DNA of 64,000 nt from Streptomyces sp. NBC_00306 (lineage in GTDB: Bacteria > Actinomycetota > Actinomycetes > Streptomycetales > Streptomycetaceae), in contig NZ_CP108032.1 in assembly GCF_036169555.1 (NCBI RefSeq), forward strand, positions 7,936,001 to 8,000,000, read 5' to 3'. This document shows positions 9,031 to 17,903 of the stretch, piece by piece (position 1 is the stretch's first letter; the number at the start of each line of letters is the position of its first letter). The notes below the pieces were generated by a model that did not search any database, was not told the origin of the DNA, and worked only from the letters and a program-made list of their open reading frames with translations. The translations under genes and the position numbers were made by a program.

Positions 9031-11730
9031 CTACTCATACCCTCGTCCGGTGGGCGGCCGACGCCGCTCGGCAGGCTGCCTCCTCCGGTCCCGCGGACCG
9101 TCCATGCGCTTCTCGTGGGGCACGGGTTCGGGGCACAGTGCCTGACCGAGCACCCGGCGATCGCGAACGCCGACCTTCGCGTAGACACGGTGCAGGTGAT
9201 TTCCCACCGTGCGCACCGACAGGGCGAGTTGGTCCGCGATCTGGGCGTTGCCCAGGCCCCCCGCCGCCAGCAGCGCGATCTCCATCTCCCGGTCGGTCAG
9301 ATTGTCCCGGACACCCTGCGGTGCCAGCCCAGGTGTACGGGCCCCGCACAGGGGCGCGAGCCGCTCCGCCCGTGCTCGGCAGGAGGCCGCCGTTCGCTGT
9401 GATCCGTTGCGGCTGTGGGCCCCGGCTGCTGCCGTCCATGTCTCGGCAGCCATCAGCCGCGCGCCCATGACGTCCGCCTCTTCGGCACACCGCTCCAGCT
9501 CGGCGCCGGCGTGCGCGGCCAGCGCCCCGGCCGTACGGGCCCGGAGGGCGATCAGGGGGTTCGGGCAGCGGATCGCGAGTTCGGTCAGCTGCGGGTGGAC
9601 GCCGTGGGCGTCACCCAAGCGGGCGACGTCGTAGAGGAGATGGGACGCGAGGGCCACCAGCCCGGTCCGAAGTGCTGTCCGCGCACCGTCGCTCAGCAGG
9701 GCGCGCGCATCGCCGTAGCGTCCCAGGGCAGCGGCCCGCCAGCCTTCGACGAGCCGGCATTCGGGACGTCGGTCGTGGTCGGGGAGCATCCGGTCGGCCT
9801 CGGCCCAGGCGTCGTCCGAAGCCGCCCGGTCACCGGTCACAGCGCAGACGAGAGCCCGCCCTGCCTGCCCCCACCAGAGACCGGACAGGAAGCCCTGATC
9901 CCGTGAGGTGGAGACGACCGAGGCGAACCAGTACCGGGCCCTGGCCATGTCGCCCTGGAGGTAGGCGATCCAGGCGAGGTCCGTGGCGGCACGGATCTGG
10001 GCGGTCCCCGCCCGCGTGTCCACCGCATGGTCGTATGCACGGTGGGCCAGGTCCTCCGCCTCGCCGAGCCGCCCGGCCTCCGCGAGCGTCCGGGCCCGGG
10101 CGCTGCGCAACATGGCGGGGTGTGCCACGCTGGCCGCGCGGGCGCACTCGGGCCGTTCGGCGTGCTGATCGGCGGCGGCCAGGGCATCGTCCGGGTGCCC
10201 GGACTCGGACAGGCAGTAGACGCTCGGAACGGCGGCCATCAGCGCGGTCCGCCGACTCCCGTCCGCCGCCGCCTCCTTGAGGAGAGCGCGCGCCTTGCCG
10301 ATGTCACCGACAAGGGTCCACAGGGCTGCTTCGTTGGCCTTGAGCACGGCGGCGCTGTCGCCGTGGGGCGTACCACCGAGTTCCAGCTGGTTGATGGCGA
10401 ACGCCTCGCCGATCCGCAGGAGGCCCTGGGCCAGATTCTGGGTGCGCAGCACCACGCCGAGCAGTCGCTCGTCGGGTGTGGTGGCCAGCTCCAGCGCGCG
10501 CGCCAACGCGTCCTCCGCCTGCTCGGGGCAGCCGCATGCGTGCTGGAACTCCCCGAGCAGCAGGTACGACTGGGCGTCGGGACGGACGTCGACCAGGGCA
10601 GTGGCGAGGCGCAGCGCGGCACGGAAGTCGTGTGCGTCGCGGCCGAGTTCGACTGCTTGCAGGAGGTCTTCCGGGGGGACCTCGACCGCGGCGTCGAGTC
10701 GCCAGAGCGTCGACCGCAGCAGCTCCGCTCCGGTCGGACCGTTGCCGCTGGGGACAGCGGCCAGCTCGGCTCGGGCCAGCAGCATCCTGCGCTTCCGGTG
10801 CAACGTGGCGGTCGTTCGCAGCACTTCGCCGTGGAGCGGATCGGTCAATTCGGCGAGCGCCTGCGGACCTTCCCCCTGAATACGCAGCAGTCCGGCTTCT
10901 CGTAGCGTTTCGAGCACGTCCGGCGGGAAGAGCGCCGGCCGATCCGGTCCGCACAGGGAGAGATGCTCCAGCACGGCGTGGCTCGGTGGTGCGAGTGTCG
11001 CCAGGCGGAACCGTACGAGTTCCACGAGGCGCGGCGGCGGAGCGAGCGGAGTAGTGATCCGCCACAGGCCGGTCTCGCGCACCAACTGCCCCCCGTTCAG
11101 GGCTCCGCTGACAAGTTCCCTGAGGTAGAGGGGCCTTCCTCCGCTGACGCGATGGAGCTGTCGTGCGGTGCGCCGCTCCACCGGACCGTCGAGGACGCGT
11201 TCGAGCAGGGTCTGCACGACGGTCCAGGAGAGCGGTTCGAGAGGTACGAGGTTCAGGTCCCCGGCGAGGCGGGCGCTCGCGGACTCCTGGCGGCACTCCG
11301 GTGCGGCCGTGGCGATGAGCAGGAACTCGCCTGTTGCAAGGAGCGGTTGGAGAAGTCCGGCCGACTCGTCGTCCAGCAGGTGAATGTCGTCCAGGAGGAG
11401 CACCGGCGGGCGCCGCCCACGGCCTTCGGCCGTCCGGGGCCGGTCGGTGCGGAGTGTGAGGCGGCCGTGCGGGCCCGGAGAGAGCAACGGAGCCAGCGCG
11501 CCGAGCGCCACGGAACGTGAGGCGTGGGTCGCTGCGGCCCGGATGACCGGGTGTCCGAGTTTGCGGGCCGATTCCCAGACCTCGTGTCCGAGTCGGGTGG
11601 CCCCGGCGCCGGCCGGGCCGCGGATGATGACGCCGCGACTGCCTGGAGCGGTCAGGAGGTCTGTGGCGCCTGCCAGTTCGACCGTCCTGCCGATGAGCGG
11701 CCACGGCGGTGCGAGGGGGGTTGTGGTCAT
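9031..11730 (-). CDS. LAL-family LuxR transcriptional regulator 2, degenerate Walker A
   Basis: This is a second large LAL-type regulator of 899 residues. ATG 11730 is chosen because GGAG lies at the right distance upstream. The open frame extends to 11994, but the extra part has no regulator-like sequence. The C-terminal LuxR helix-turn-helix is clear (LTDREMEIALLAAGGL, then LSVRTVGNHLHRVY). The N-terminal nucleotide-binding domain keeps a Walker B-like PPVLLLDDIHLLDD. Its P-loop reads GPAGAGAT (residues 38-45), with alanine at position 44 where the invariant lysine should be. It may therefore bind nucleotide poorly or not at all, unlike its neighbour. It is upstream of LAL 1 on the same strand. 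Partnership between the two is inferred. Confidence 0.9.
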   Translation of the reverse strand: MTTTPLAPPWPLIGRTVELAGATDLLTAPGSRGVIIRGPAGAGATRLGHEVWESARKLGHPVIRAAATHASRSVALGALAPLLSPGPHGRLTLRTDRPRTAEGRGRRPPVLLLDDIHLLDDESAGLLQPLLATGEFLLIATAAPECRQESASARLAGDLNLVPLEPLSWTVVQTLLERVLDGPVERRTARQLHRVSGGRPLYLRELVSGALNGGQLVRETGLWRITTPLAPPPRLVELVRFRLATLAPPSHAVLEHLSLCGPDRPALFPPDVLETLREAGLLRIQGEGPQALAELTDPLHGEVLRTTATLHRKRRMLLARAELAAVPSGNGPTGAELLRSTLWRLDAAVEVPPEDLLQAVELGRDAHDFRAALRLATALVDVRPDAQSYLLLGEFQHACGCPEQAEDALARALELATTPDERLLGVVLRTQNLAQGLLRIGEAFAINQLELGGTPHGDSAAVLKANEAALWTLVGDIGKARALLKEAAADGSRRTALMAAVPSVYCLSESGHPDDALAAADQHAERPECARAASVAHPAMLRSARARTLAEAGRLGEAEDLAHRAYDHAVDTRAGTAQIRAATDLAWIAYLQGDMARARYWFASVVSTSRDQGFLSGLWWGQAGRALVCAVTGDRAASDDAWAEADRMLPDHDRRPECRLVEGWRAAALGRYGDARALLSDGARTALRTGLVALASHLLYDVARLGDAHGVHPQLTELAIRCPNPLIALRARTAGALAAHAGAELERCAEEADVMGARLMAAETWTAAAGAHSRNGSQRTAASCRARAERLAPLCGARTPGLAPQGVRDNLTDREMEIALLAAGGLGNAQIADQLALSVRTVGNHLHRVYAKVGVRDRRVLGQALCPEPVPHEKRMDGPRDRRRQPAERRRPPTGRGYE

Positions 11731-11941
11731 GTGCTTCTCCAGGGAGCGGCATGGGTGCGCGACGGGTGAGGTGCGTGTCGCGTGCCGTCCGGCGTGCGTG
11801 AGGGGTGGCGAGCGGTTGTGCACAGAGCGGCGCTGGGTACGGAGAACCAGGATTCTCAGCGTTCGACCCGGGCATGTGGCGCGGAGACCGCTGCGGCGGT
11901 CGGTGGCGGGAAGGGGCCGGGTCCGGAGGCCGGGTAAGGGG

Positions 11942-12064
11942 CTAGATCCAGCCGATCGCGTACCGGAAGGCGATCGACTTGAGAGCGGGCGCACGCCAGG
12001 GCCGGGTCGCCGCGAGGTGTCCCCGTGTGTCCGCTGCCAGGTGGAGGCTCGAGCACAAGGACAT
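11942..12064 (-). CDS. Unrecognised 40-residue peptide gene upstream of the LAL pair
   Basis: I do not recognise this small gene. It has an ATG with a near-perfect ribosome binding site (GAGGAG, seven bases before the start) and ends with TAG. The peptide starts MSLCSSLHLAADTRGHLAA, continues through a TRPWRAPALK region and ends in an aromatic-rich tail, IAFRYAIGWI. The layout, a polar N-terminal part and a short hydrophobic, aromatic C-terminus, is like a peptide precursor with a leader and core, but no modifying enzyme lies next to it. It lies 211 bases upstream of LAL 2 on the same strand, so it may instead be a regulatory leader peptide or a signal sensed by the LAL proteins. Coding status rests on the ribosome binding site and the clean frame only. 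Confidence 0.5.
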   Translation of the reverse strand: MSLCSSLHLAADTRGHLAATRPWRAPALKSIAFRYAIGWI

Positions 12065-12091
12065 GATCAGCTCCTCTGCACCATGGTGGCT

Positions 12092-12144
12092 CAGTGGTCC
12101 AGCCACTGGATGGTCGATTCCAGTCATTCACACATGTGCGTGAA
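12092..12144. promoter_or_regulatory. Two inverted repeats in the divergent peptide/GntR intergenic region
   Basis: CAGTGG (12092-12097) and CCACTG (12103-12108) form one inverted repeat in the leader of the small peptide gene. Further up, TTCAC (12127-12131) and GTGAA (12140-12144) flank CACATGTGC, giving an imperfect 18-base palindrome. Both lie in the roughly 420-base gap between the leftward peptide/LAL genes and the rightward GntR gene. Either could be an operator for the GntR or LAL proteins. The rest of the gap, up to 12451, shows nothing I can assign. Confidence 0.35.
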
Positions 12145-12451
12145 CCGTCAAGATTGCGGACGCGGGGACGCGGTGCCGCAGAGTTTGTTGATCGTTTGAG
12201 CATCAGGTGCGATCTCTGCTCAACCAGGGTCTCCCGCAGGCGAGTTGGATGACCAGGGTGCGGAACTCGCCCTGAGCGTCGCGAGGGCGAAGGTGTTTGC
12301 GGTGGACGAGCCGGACGAAGTGCCTCTCGATCGCAAGCAACCGTTACCCCTGTCTCGGGCAGGGCCGGGACCCATGGCGCTGGACGTCTCCACAGGTCGT
12401 GCTGAGAAGATCAGTGGCGTACCGTCCGAGCCATCGGGGAATCGTGGCCGA

Positions 12452-12487
12452 CCGGTGGGACGAAGGAATCCGGTGGGACGAAGGAAT
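12452..12487 (+). repeat. Perfect 18-base tandem duplication at the GntR start
   Basis: The unit CCGGTGGGACGAAGGAAT occurs twice head to tail (12452-12469 and 12470-12487). The second copy ends inside the proposed ATG of the GntR gene. The unit contains AAGGA, so the ribosome binding region is duplicated. This looks like a recent slippage or duplication event. Confidence 0.8.
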
Positions 12488-13199
12488 GAGGACAGAGGTG
12501 TCAGTGGAACCGATCTCCCGGGAATCCGCGGTCGACCAGCTCGAGCGACGTCTGCAGGAGGACATACTCGGAGGCCGGTACGCCGTGGGCACCCTCCTTC
12601 CTCCGGAACGCGAACTGGCCGCCCGGTACGGCGTGAACCGGAACACGCTCAAGCATGCGTTCGTGCGACTCGTCCAGGTCGGTCTCGTGGAGACCCGCCA
12701 CGGTGTGGGCACGCGTGTCCGGGACTTTCACCGGCTGGGAAGTGCGGATCTGCTTCCGGCCCTCGTCGTCGCGTATCCGGCATGGCTGGCCGAGGTCTTC
12801 GAGGTCCGGCAGAGCGTGGGTGCGCTGATCGCGGTCCGGGCGGCGACGGAGTCCTCCCCGGAGGATCACGCGGATCTGCGCCGGCAGGTGAAGGCGGTCG
12901 GTGAGGCGCAATCCGTGGACGACGCGCAGCTCGCCGACGCCGAGTTCCATCGCCTGCTGGCCGTGGCTTCCCGCAACCGGGTCTACACCCTGCTGACCAA
13001 CACGCTGCTCAACGCGTACCTGCCGTTGCGAGCTGCTCTCTCGGAGCCCTTCCGGGACGCGAAGGTGGCTGCGGCACGGCTGGAGCCTCTCGCGGAGGCC
13101 GTGTGCGCGCGCGACACCCCGGCCGCCCGCGAAGCGTCCGAGGCCTACATGGCGGAGACCGAACGCCTGATGACTGCCGGCCTGACATCGCCCTCATGA
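12486..13199 (+). CDS. GntR-family (FadR subgroup) transcriptional regulator
   Basis: This 237-residue protein has an N-terminal winged helix (LPPERELAARYGVNRNTLKHAF, then VETRHGVGTRV) and a C-terminal all-helical FCD ligand domain with an ADAEFHRLLAVAS segment. FadR-type regulators bind short-chain acids, sugars acids or amino acids and usually repress catabolic genes. ATG 12486 overlaps the end of an 18-base tandem repeat. GTG 12498 has a better-spaced GAGG and is an alternative start. The gene converges with the ABC permease operon and is separated from the LAL genes by a divergent promoter region. Its target is unknown. Either the ABC operon or the peptide/LAL genes would fit. Confidence 0.85.
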   Translation: MRTEVSVEPISRESAVDQLERRLQEDILGGRYAVGTLLPPERELAARYGVNRNTLKHAFVRLVQVGLVETRHGVGTRVRDFHRLGSADLLPALVVAYPAWLAEVFEVRQSVGALIAVRAATESSPEDHADLRRQVKAVGEAQSVDDAQLADAEFHRLLAVASRNRVYTLLTNTLLNAYLPLRAALSEPFRDAKVAAARLEPLAEAVCARDTPAAREASEAYMAETERLMTAGLTSPS

Positions 13200-13386
13200 A
13201 CGTGTCCGCCGCCGCCGGCGGTCCCCGCCCGAACCGTCGACGCCGGCGGGAGCCCGGGTGGTCGGAGCTTGTGCTGCGCACCGACTTCGACCACCCGGCG
13301 CCGAGGGCGGGACCTGAGCACGGCCCGCCGCCGCCGGTGCACAACAGACCGGTCTCCGCGACGAGTTCAGCGATCACATGGTCCGG

Positions 13387-14223
13387 TCATCCCTTGACGG
13401 CGCCGGAAGTGAGCCCCTGGACGATGTGGCGGCTGGCGAAGGCGAAAAGGACCATCGTGGGCAGGATGGTGAGCACGGCCGCCGCCGACATCGACCCCCA
13501 GTCGATGTTGAAGCTGGAGATGAATCCGTTCAGCGCGGTCGGGACGGTCTTGTTGGCATCGCTGTTCATGAGAGTCACCGACAGGAACAACTCGTTCCAG
13601 CAGTTGACGAAGTTGAAGATGAACGCGGCCACGATTCCCGGACGCATCACCGGCAGCAGTACCCGGAACAGCGCCCCGAACCGAGACAGGCCATCGATCA
13701 TGGCGGCTTCCTCCAGCGCGTCCGGGATGTTCTCGAAGAACCCCCGGAGCATCACCGTGCAGAACGGGATGCACACGGCGATGTACACGAGGGCGAGCCC
13801 GAGCCGGTTGTCCACCAGCCTGAGGTCCGTCATGAGCAGGTACAGCGGCCCGAGTGCGATGAAGGAGGGGATCATCTGGGTGACGAGCGCGGCCATCAGC
13901 AGGGCGGTCTTCGTGCGGAACTCGAAGCGCGCCAGCACGTACGCGGACAGCATCGAGATCACAGTGGCCACCACGCCGGCGACGGTGGCGACCACGAGGC
14001 TGTTGGTGAGGTATGTGCCGAAGTCGGCGGTGCCGAACAGCTCGCTGTAGTTCTGCAGCGAGAAGTGCTCGGGCCAGTAGGCGATCGGAAACGCGAAGAT
14101 GTCGCCCGGTGCCTTGAGCGAGGTGACCGTGATCCAGTAGAGAGGGAACACGGTGAACAGCAGCCACACTCCCAGGAAGGCGACCTTGACGGCCCGGCCG
14201 GCCGGGGTCTCCTTGCCGATCAT
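13387..14223 (-). CDS. ABC sugar-type transporter permease (MalG-like)
   Basis: A 278-residue carbohydrate-type (CUT1) importer permease with six predicted membrane helices. The EAA loop is EEAAMIDGLSRFGALFRVLLP, the docking site for the ATPase. The start ATG overlaps the stop of the upstream permease gene (ATGA), so the two are translationally coupled. No ATPase gene is in the operon. As in other streptomycetes, a shared MsiK-type ATPase elsewhere may energise it. It is the last gene of a four-gene leftward operon whose first gene encodes a PLP enzyme, so the cargo may be an amino compound rather than a plain sugar. Confidence 0.93.
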   Translation of the reverse strand: MIGKETPAGRAVKVAFLGVWLLFTVFPLYWITVTSLKAPGDIFAFPIAYWPEHFSLQNYSELFGTADFGTYLTNSLVVATVAGVVATVISMLSAYVLARFEFRTKTALLMAALVTQMIPSFIALGPLYLLMTDLRLVDNRLGLALVYIAVCIPFCTVMLRGFFENIPDALEEAAMIDGLSRFGALFRVLLPVMRPGIVAAFIFNFVNCWNELFLSVTLMNSDANKTVPTALNGFISSFNIDWGSMSAAAVLTILPTMVLFAFASRHIVQGLTSGAVKG

Positions 14224-15200
14224 GACTTCACCTCGCGCTTCTCACGTGTGGCCAGCAGGTAGAACGTCGCGAACAGCAGCAGCCCGGCCACCACGATCAG
14301 TCCCAGCGCGGAGGCTTTGCCGTAGTCGCCCTGCTGCGTGATCTTGATCATCCAGGTGGTCACGATGTGCGTCTCGTCGTTGGGGCCGCCGCCTGTCATA
14401 CCGAAGATCAGGTCCGGGAAGTTGAAGATCCAGATGATCCGCAGCAGGACGGTGAGCGCCAGCGTGGTCCTGATGTAGGGAATCGTGATCTGGAACAGGG
14501 TGCGCGCCTTGCCGGCGCCGTCCAGGGCCGCCGCTTCGTAGAGCTCGTCGGGGATCGACTGCAACGCGGCCAGAATCATGATCGCGAAGAAGGTGACGCC
14601 GTACCAGACATTGGCGATCAGTACGGCGGTCATCGCCGTGTCGGGATCGGACAGCCATGCGATCGGTTCGTCGATCAGTCCTGTCTTCTGCAGCAGATCG
14701 TTGACGACACCGAACTCGCTGTTGAACATCCAGCGGAAGAGGATGCCGATGAGGAACCCGGAGATCGCCCAGGGAAAGAAGATCAGTGCCTGGTAGAGAC
14801 CGCGGAACCGGAAGTGGCGGCGCAGCCACAGGGCGAGCGCGAAGCCGATCACCAGCTGAGGCACGATCGAACCGCCCACCCACAGGGCTGTGTTGCCGAG
14901 CACGGTGCCCCAGGCGGGGTCGGCGAAGACGTCCCGCAGGTTCTTCAGGCCCACCCAGGAGGTGTCGGTGAGGTCCGTCAGCTTCCAGTTGCGGAAGGCC
15001 ATCTGGCCACCCGCGAGCACCGGGTAGTAGGTGAAGACGGCGACGAAGACGGCGGCCGGGGCCATGAACGCGGCGATGAGCAGTCCGCGGCGGGTGGTGA
15101 ACTCCGTTCTGCGGCCCCGGCGGGGCGCCGCGGGGGGAGCGGCGCCGCCTTTGCGGGAGGTGCGCCCCGGCTTCGTCTTCGTCGTGGAGGCGGTGGTCAC
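14220..15200 (-). CDS. ABC sugar-type transporter permease (MalF-like)
   Basis: The protein has 326 residues. It has a basic, Pro/Ala-rich N-terminal tail of about 40 residues, then a membrane domain of six or more helices. The EAA loop is DELYEAAALDGAGKARTLF. The start is taken as GTG 15200, which overlaps the stop of the binding-protein gene (GTGA). The open frame runs further upstream only through the coding sequence of that gene. It pairs with the MalG-like permease to form the membrane channel of a CUT1 importer. Confidence 0.92.
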   Translation of the reverse strand: MTTASTTKTKPGRTSRKGGAAPPAAPRRGRRTEFTTRRGLLIAAFMAPAAVFVAVFTYYPVLAGGQMAFRNWKLTDLTDTSWVGLKNLRDVFADPAWGTVLGNTALWVGGSIVPQLVIGFALALWLRRHFRFRGLYQALIFFPWAISGFLIGILFRWMFNSEFGVVNDLLQKTGLIDEPIAWLSDPDTAMTAVLIANVWYGVTFFAIMILAALQSIPDELYEAAALDGAGKARTLFQITIPYIRTTLALTVLLRIIWIFNFPDLIFGMTGGGPNDETHIVTTWMIKITQQGDYGKASALGLIVVAGLLLFATFYLLATREKREVKS

Positions 15201-16495
15201 TGCTGCTTCCACTTCTCGGTCCAGTAGGTGTCCCAGCCGGCCAGGAGCTTCTGGGGTGTCAGCTTGCCGAGGACCATCTTCTGGATATCGGTGTCGGCCC
15301 TCTGCTGCCACTCGGTCCACCAGGCGACGCCGCGCGGCTGAGTGACCACCAAGTACTTGCCCGGGTTCTCCGTCATGGTGACGTAACTGGCCCAGGGGCC
15401 GGTCTTGTAGAAGGGGTCCTCGGTCGCCGACTTCAGGATCGGCACCAGGCTGTTCGCCTTGGTGAACTTCGTCGACGCCTCGCTCTGGGACAGGAATTCG
15501 ACCAGCTTGACGGCCTCGGCCTTGTGCTTGCTGCCCTTGGCGACACCCCATCCGGCGGTGGCCAGCGGCTGGACGGTCTTGCCGCTCGGACCGGCCACCA
15601 GGGGCGCGGTGCTCCACTGGTCGGCCGAGATGGATTTGGACTCCGAGACGGTGGCGATCACTTCGGGATCCTGGAGCAGGAAAGCCGTGGAGCCGTTGGA
15701 GAAGCCCTGGACCATCTCGGGGTAGCCCCACGAGACTGACGACTTCGGCGACGCGCTCCGGAAGAGCTCGAGGTAGGTCTCCATGGCGTCGAGCGCGCCG
15801 GGTGCGGAGAAGATCGTGCCGCCGTTCTTCAACCGGTAGCCGTTCGCGGGGTCGACGTCGTCGGCGACGTACGCCTCGATGATCGCGGAGGCGTTTCCGT
15901 TGGCGTTCGCGCCGCCCCGGAAGGCGTAGCCGTACCGGCGCTCGGACGGGTCGTGGAGGGCGGAGGCCTGCTTCAGCAGGTCATCCCAGGTGGCGGGCGG
16001 CTTGTCGAAGCCGGCCTTCTTGACCAGGTCGGTGCGGTAGAAGAGGCTCAGGCCGTAGAAGCCGTAGGGGACGAAGTAGGTCCGGCCCTTGGCGTCCTTG
16101 GAGGCCTTGACGGTGTTCTCCGTCATGGCCTGCCAGCCTTTCCAGCCGTCCAGGTCCTTCTTCATGTCGTACAGCCAGCCGTTGTTCGACCAGGGGCCGA
16201 CGGTGATGTCTCGCACCTCGAGGGTGTCCACCCCGCTGCCGGACTGGAGCATCTGCTGGATCTTCTGGTCGGCCTGCTCGGTGGGTGGCGAGACCAGGTT
16301 GACCTTGATCTTGGGGTTCTTCTGCTCGAAGTCGGCTATGAGGTCCTTGAGCAGGTCGGTGCGGGCGGGGTTGGTCAGGCTCTCGACCATGTTGAGGGTG
16401 ACGGTCCCGCCTGCTGTGGGACTCATCGTGGAACAGCCCGTCAGGATCATCGCGGCGGCGGTGCCGATGGCGAGGACTGTCGTCGTCTTTCTCAT
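15197..16495 (-). CDS. ABC transporter substrate-binding lipoprotein
   Basis: A 432-residue extracellular solute-binding protein of the family 1 (maltose-type) group. It has a short lipoprotein signal with lipobox LTGC, and the lipid-modified cysteine is residue 21. The mature protein has the usual two-lobe pattern with aromatic positions (PYGFYGLSLFYRTDL, GVAWWTEW) likely to line a sugar- or ligand-binding cleft. It follows the aminotransferase-like gene by 45 bases and overlaps the next permease, so it belongs to the same transcript. The ligand is not identifiable from sequence. Confidence 0.92.
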   Translation of the reverse strand: MRKTTTVLAIGTAAAMILTGCSTMSPTAGGTVTLNMVESLTNPARTDLLKDLIADFEQKNPKIKVNLVSPPTEQADQKIQQMLQSGSGVDTLEVRDITVGPWSNNGWLYDMKKDLDGWKGWQAMTENTVKASKDAKGRTYFVPYGFYGLSLFYRTDLVKKAGFDKPPATWDDLLKQASALHDPSERRYGYAFRGGANANGNASAIIEAYVADDVDPANGYRLKNGGTIFSAPGALDAMETYLELFRSASPKSSVSWGYPEMVQGFSNGSTAFLLQDPEVIATVSESKSISADQWSTAPLVAGPSGKTVQPLATAGWGVAKGSKHKAEAVKLVEFLSQSEASTKFTKANSLVPILKSATEDPFYKTGPWASYVTMTENPGKYLVVTQPRGVAWWTEWQQRADTDIQKMVLGKLTPQKLLAGWDTYWTEKWKQQ

Positions 16496-16540
16496 GGTGC
16501 GACCTCGTTCGGGGAGGGGAGCAGGGGCGTGCGGGCGCCG

Positions 16541-17782
16541 CTACGGCGCGACGTGTGATGCGCGGGCCGTCCTGGCCCACTCGCCGAGAATGGGCACACA
16601 GGCCTCGGCGAAGTACTCGTAATCGGCAGCGGTGTTGTAGACGTGGGCGGACAGGCGCAGGTACCCGACGCCGTCGAAGCTGGTGAAGGCCGCCTCCACG
16701 CCCAGTTCTTCGGCGACCCGGTCGCGCAGCGCGTCGGCCTCGACGCGGCTCGCGCCCAGAGCGGCGGGCAGCCGCACCAGCCGCATGCCCGGCACGGGCA
16801 TACCGACGTCCACGGGTTCGTCCGAACCGGTCACCTCGGCGAACGCGGCAGCGATGATCTGCTCGGCGTAGGACGCCAGATCGTCCATGTAGCGGCGTGC
16901 TGTGTCCCAGCCCCAGGTCTGCTCGATGAAGTGGAGGGCCGTGTGTGCCGCGAGGTAGGCGGTGGCGTCCACCGTGCCCTGCTGGTCGAAGCGGTCGGGA
17001 TAGGGATCGGCCGCCCCCCAGGAGTCGATCAGCGGGAAGAGCTGCTCACTCAACGGGCCCTGGGCGACCAGCGCCGCTGTGCCGCGCGGGGCGCAGCCCC
17101 ACTTGTGAAGGTTGCCGACCCAGAAGTCGGCCTGGACGCCGGTGAGTGGGGCGGCGATCAGACCGGGTGCGTGCGCGGCGTCGACGAGGAACGGGATGCC
17201 GCGCCGGTGTGCCTCCGCGCCGATCAGGTCCACCGGCATTCTGCGCGCCGTCGGTGAGGTGATCTGGTCCACCACGACCAGGGCGGTGTCCTCGCTCAGC
17301 TCCGCCGCAACGGCCTCGTAGGCCTGCTGCTCGCCGGCGTTCAGCGGCACTCGGGCGGTGCGGACCCGGCCGCCCCAACGCCGCGCGAGCCGTTCCGCGC
17401 CCATGGTGACGGCTCCGTACCCGTGATCGGTGACGACGATCTCCCCGCGGTGGCGGTGCATCAGGGAGGCGTAGACGACGCTCACTCCGGCGCTCGCGTT
17501 CGGCACCAGAGCGAGGCGGTCGGGGGCGGTGCCGAGGAAGGCCGCGAGGTCGACGCGGGTGGTGGCGATCCGCTGGGGGAGCGCCGGGAACCACACCACG
17601 GGTGAGCGTTCCATCTCCGCACGCAGCCGGTGCTGCCGCTCCTGCGCCACCAGCGGGACCGCTCCGAACGAGCCGTGGTTCAGATGCCGCAGTGCGGGGT
17701 CCAGCGACCACGCCACGGCGGCGGGTCGGCCGTCGGCCAGCATGAGAGGGCTGGGCGCGGTGGTGACCTCGGTCTCGCTCAC
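16541..17782 (-). CDS. Class V PLP enzyme, isopenicillin-N-epimerase/desulfurase-like
   Basis: This 413-residue fold-type I PLP enzyme belongs to the class V aminotransferase group. The Schiff-base lysine lies in NLHKWGCAPRG, the cofactor aspartate in FLVDAAHAPG, and the N-terminal part has the LNHGSFGAVP segment typical of CefD-like enzymes. Relatives include isopenicillin N epimerase, cysteine desulfurases and the ergothioneine lyase EgtE, so the reaction is uncertain. It starts from a GTG at 17782 and is the first gene of the operon with the sugar-type ABC importer. It is divergent from the FadR-type regulator at 18009. Epimerisation, lyase or transamination of an imported amino compound is the simplest reading. 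Confidence 0.85.
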   Translation of the reverse strand: MSETEVTTAPSPLMLADGRPAAVAWSLDPALRHLNHGSFGAVPLVAQERQHRLRAEMERSPVVWFPALPQRIATTRVDLAAFLGTAPDRLALVPNASAGVSVVYASLMHRHRGEIVVTDHGYGAVTMGAERLARRWGGRVRTARVPLNAGEQQAYEAVAAELSEDTALVVVDQITSPTARRMPVDLIGAEAHRRGIPFLVDAAHAPGLIAAPLTGVQADFWVGNLHKWGCAPRGTAALVAQGPLSEQLFPLIDSWGAADPYPDRFDQQGTVDATAYLAAHTALHFIEQTWGWDTARRYMDDLASYAEQIIAAAFAEVTGSDEPVDVGMPVPGMRLVRLPAALGASRVEADALRDRVAEELGVEAAFTSFDGVGYLRLSAHVYNTAADYEYFAEACVPILGEWARTARASHVAP

Positions 17783-17903
17783 TTGACCCCACTTCTGCCG
17801 GGTGTGGACGCGTCTGGGACATCAGACGCCGTCCGAGAGACGTATGATGACTCGGCATCCTGGCATGGCGGAATCGGGCCTTCAAGGGTTGGTGCACGAC
17901 AAG

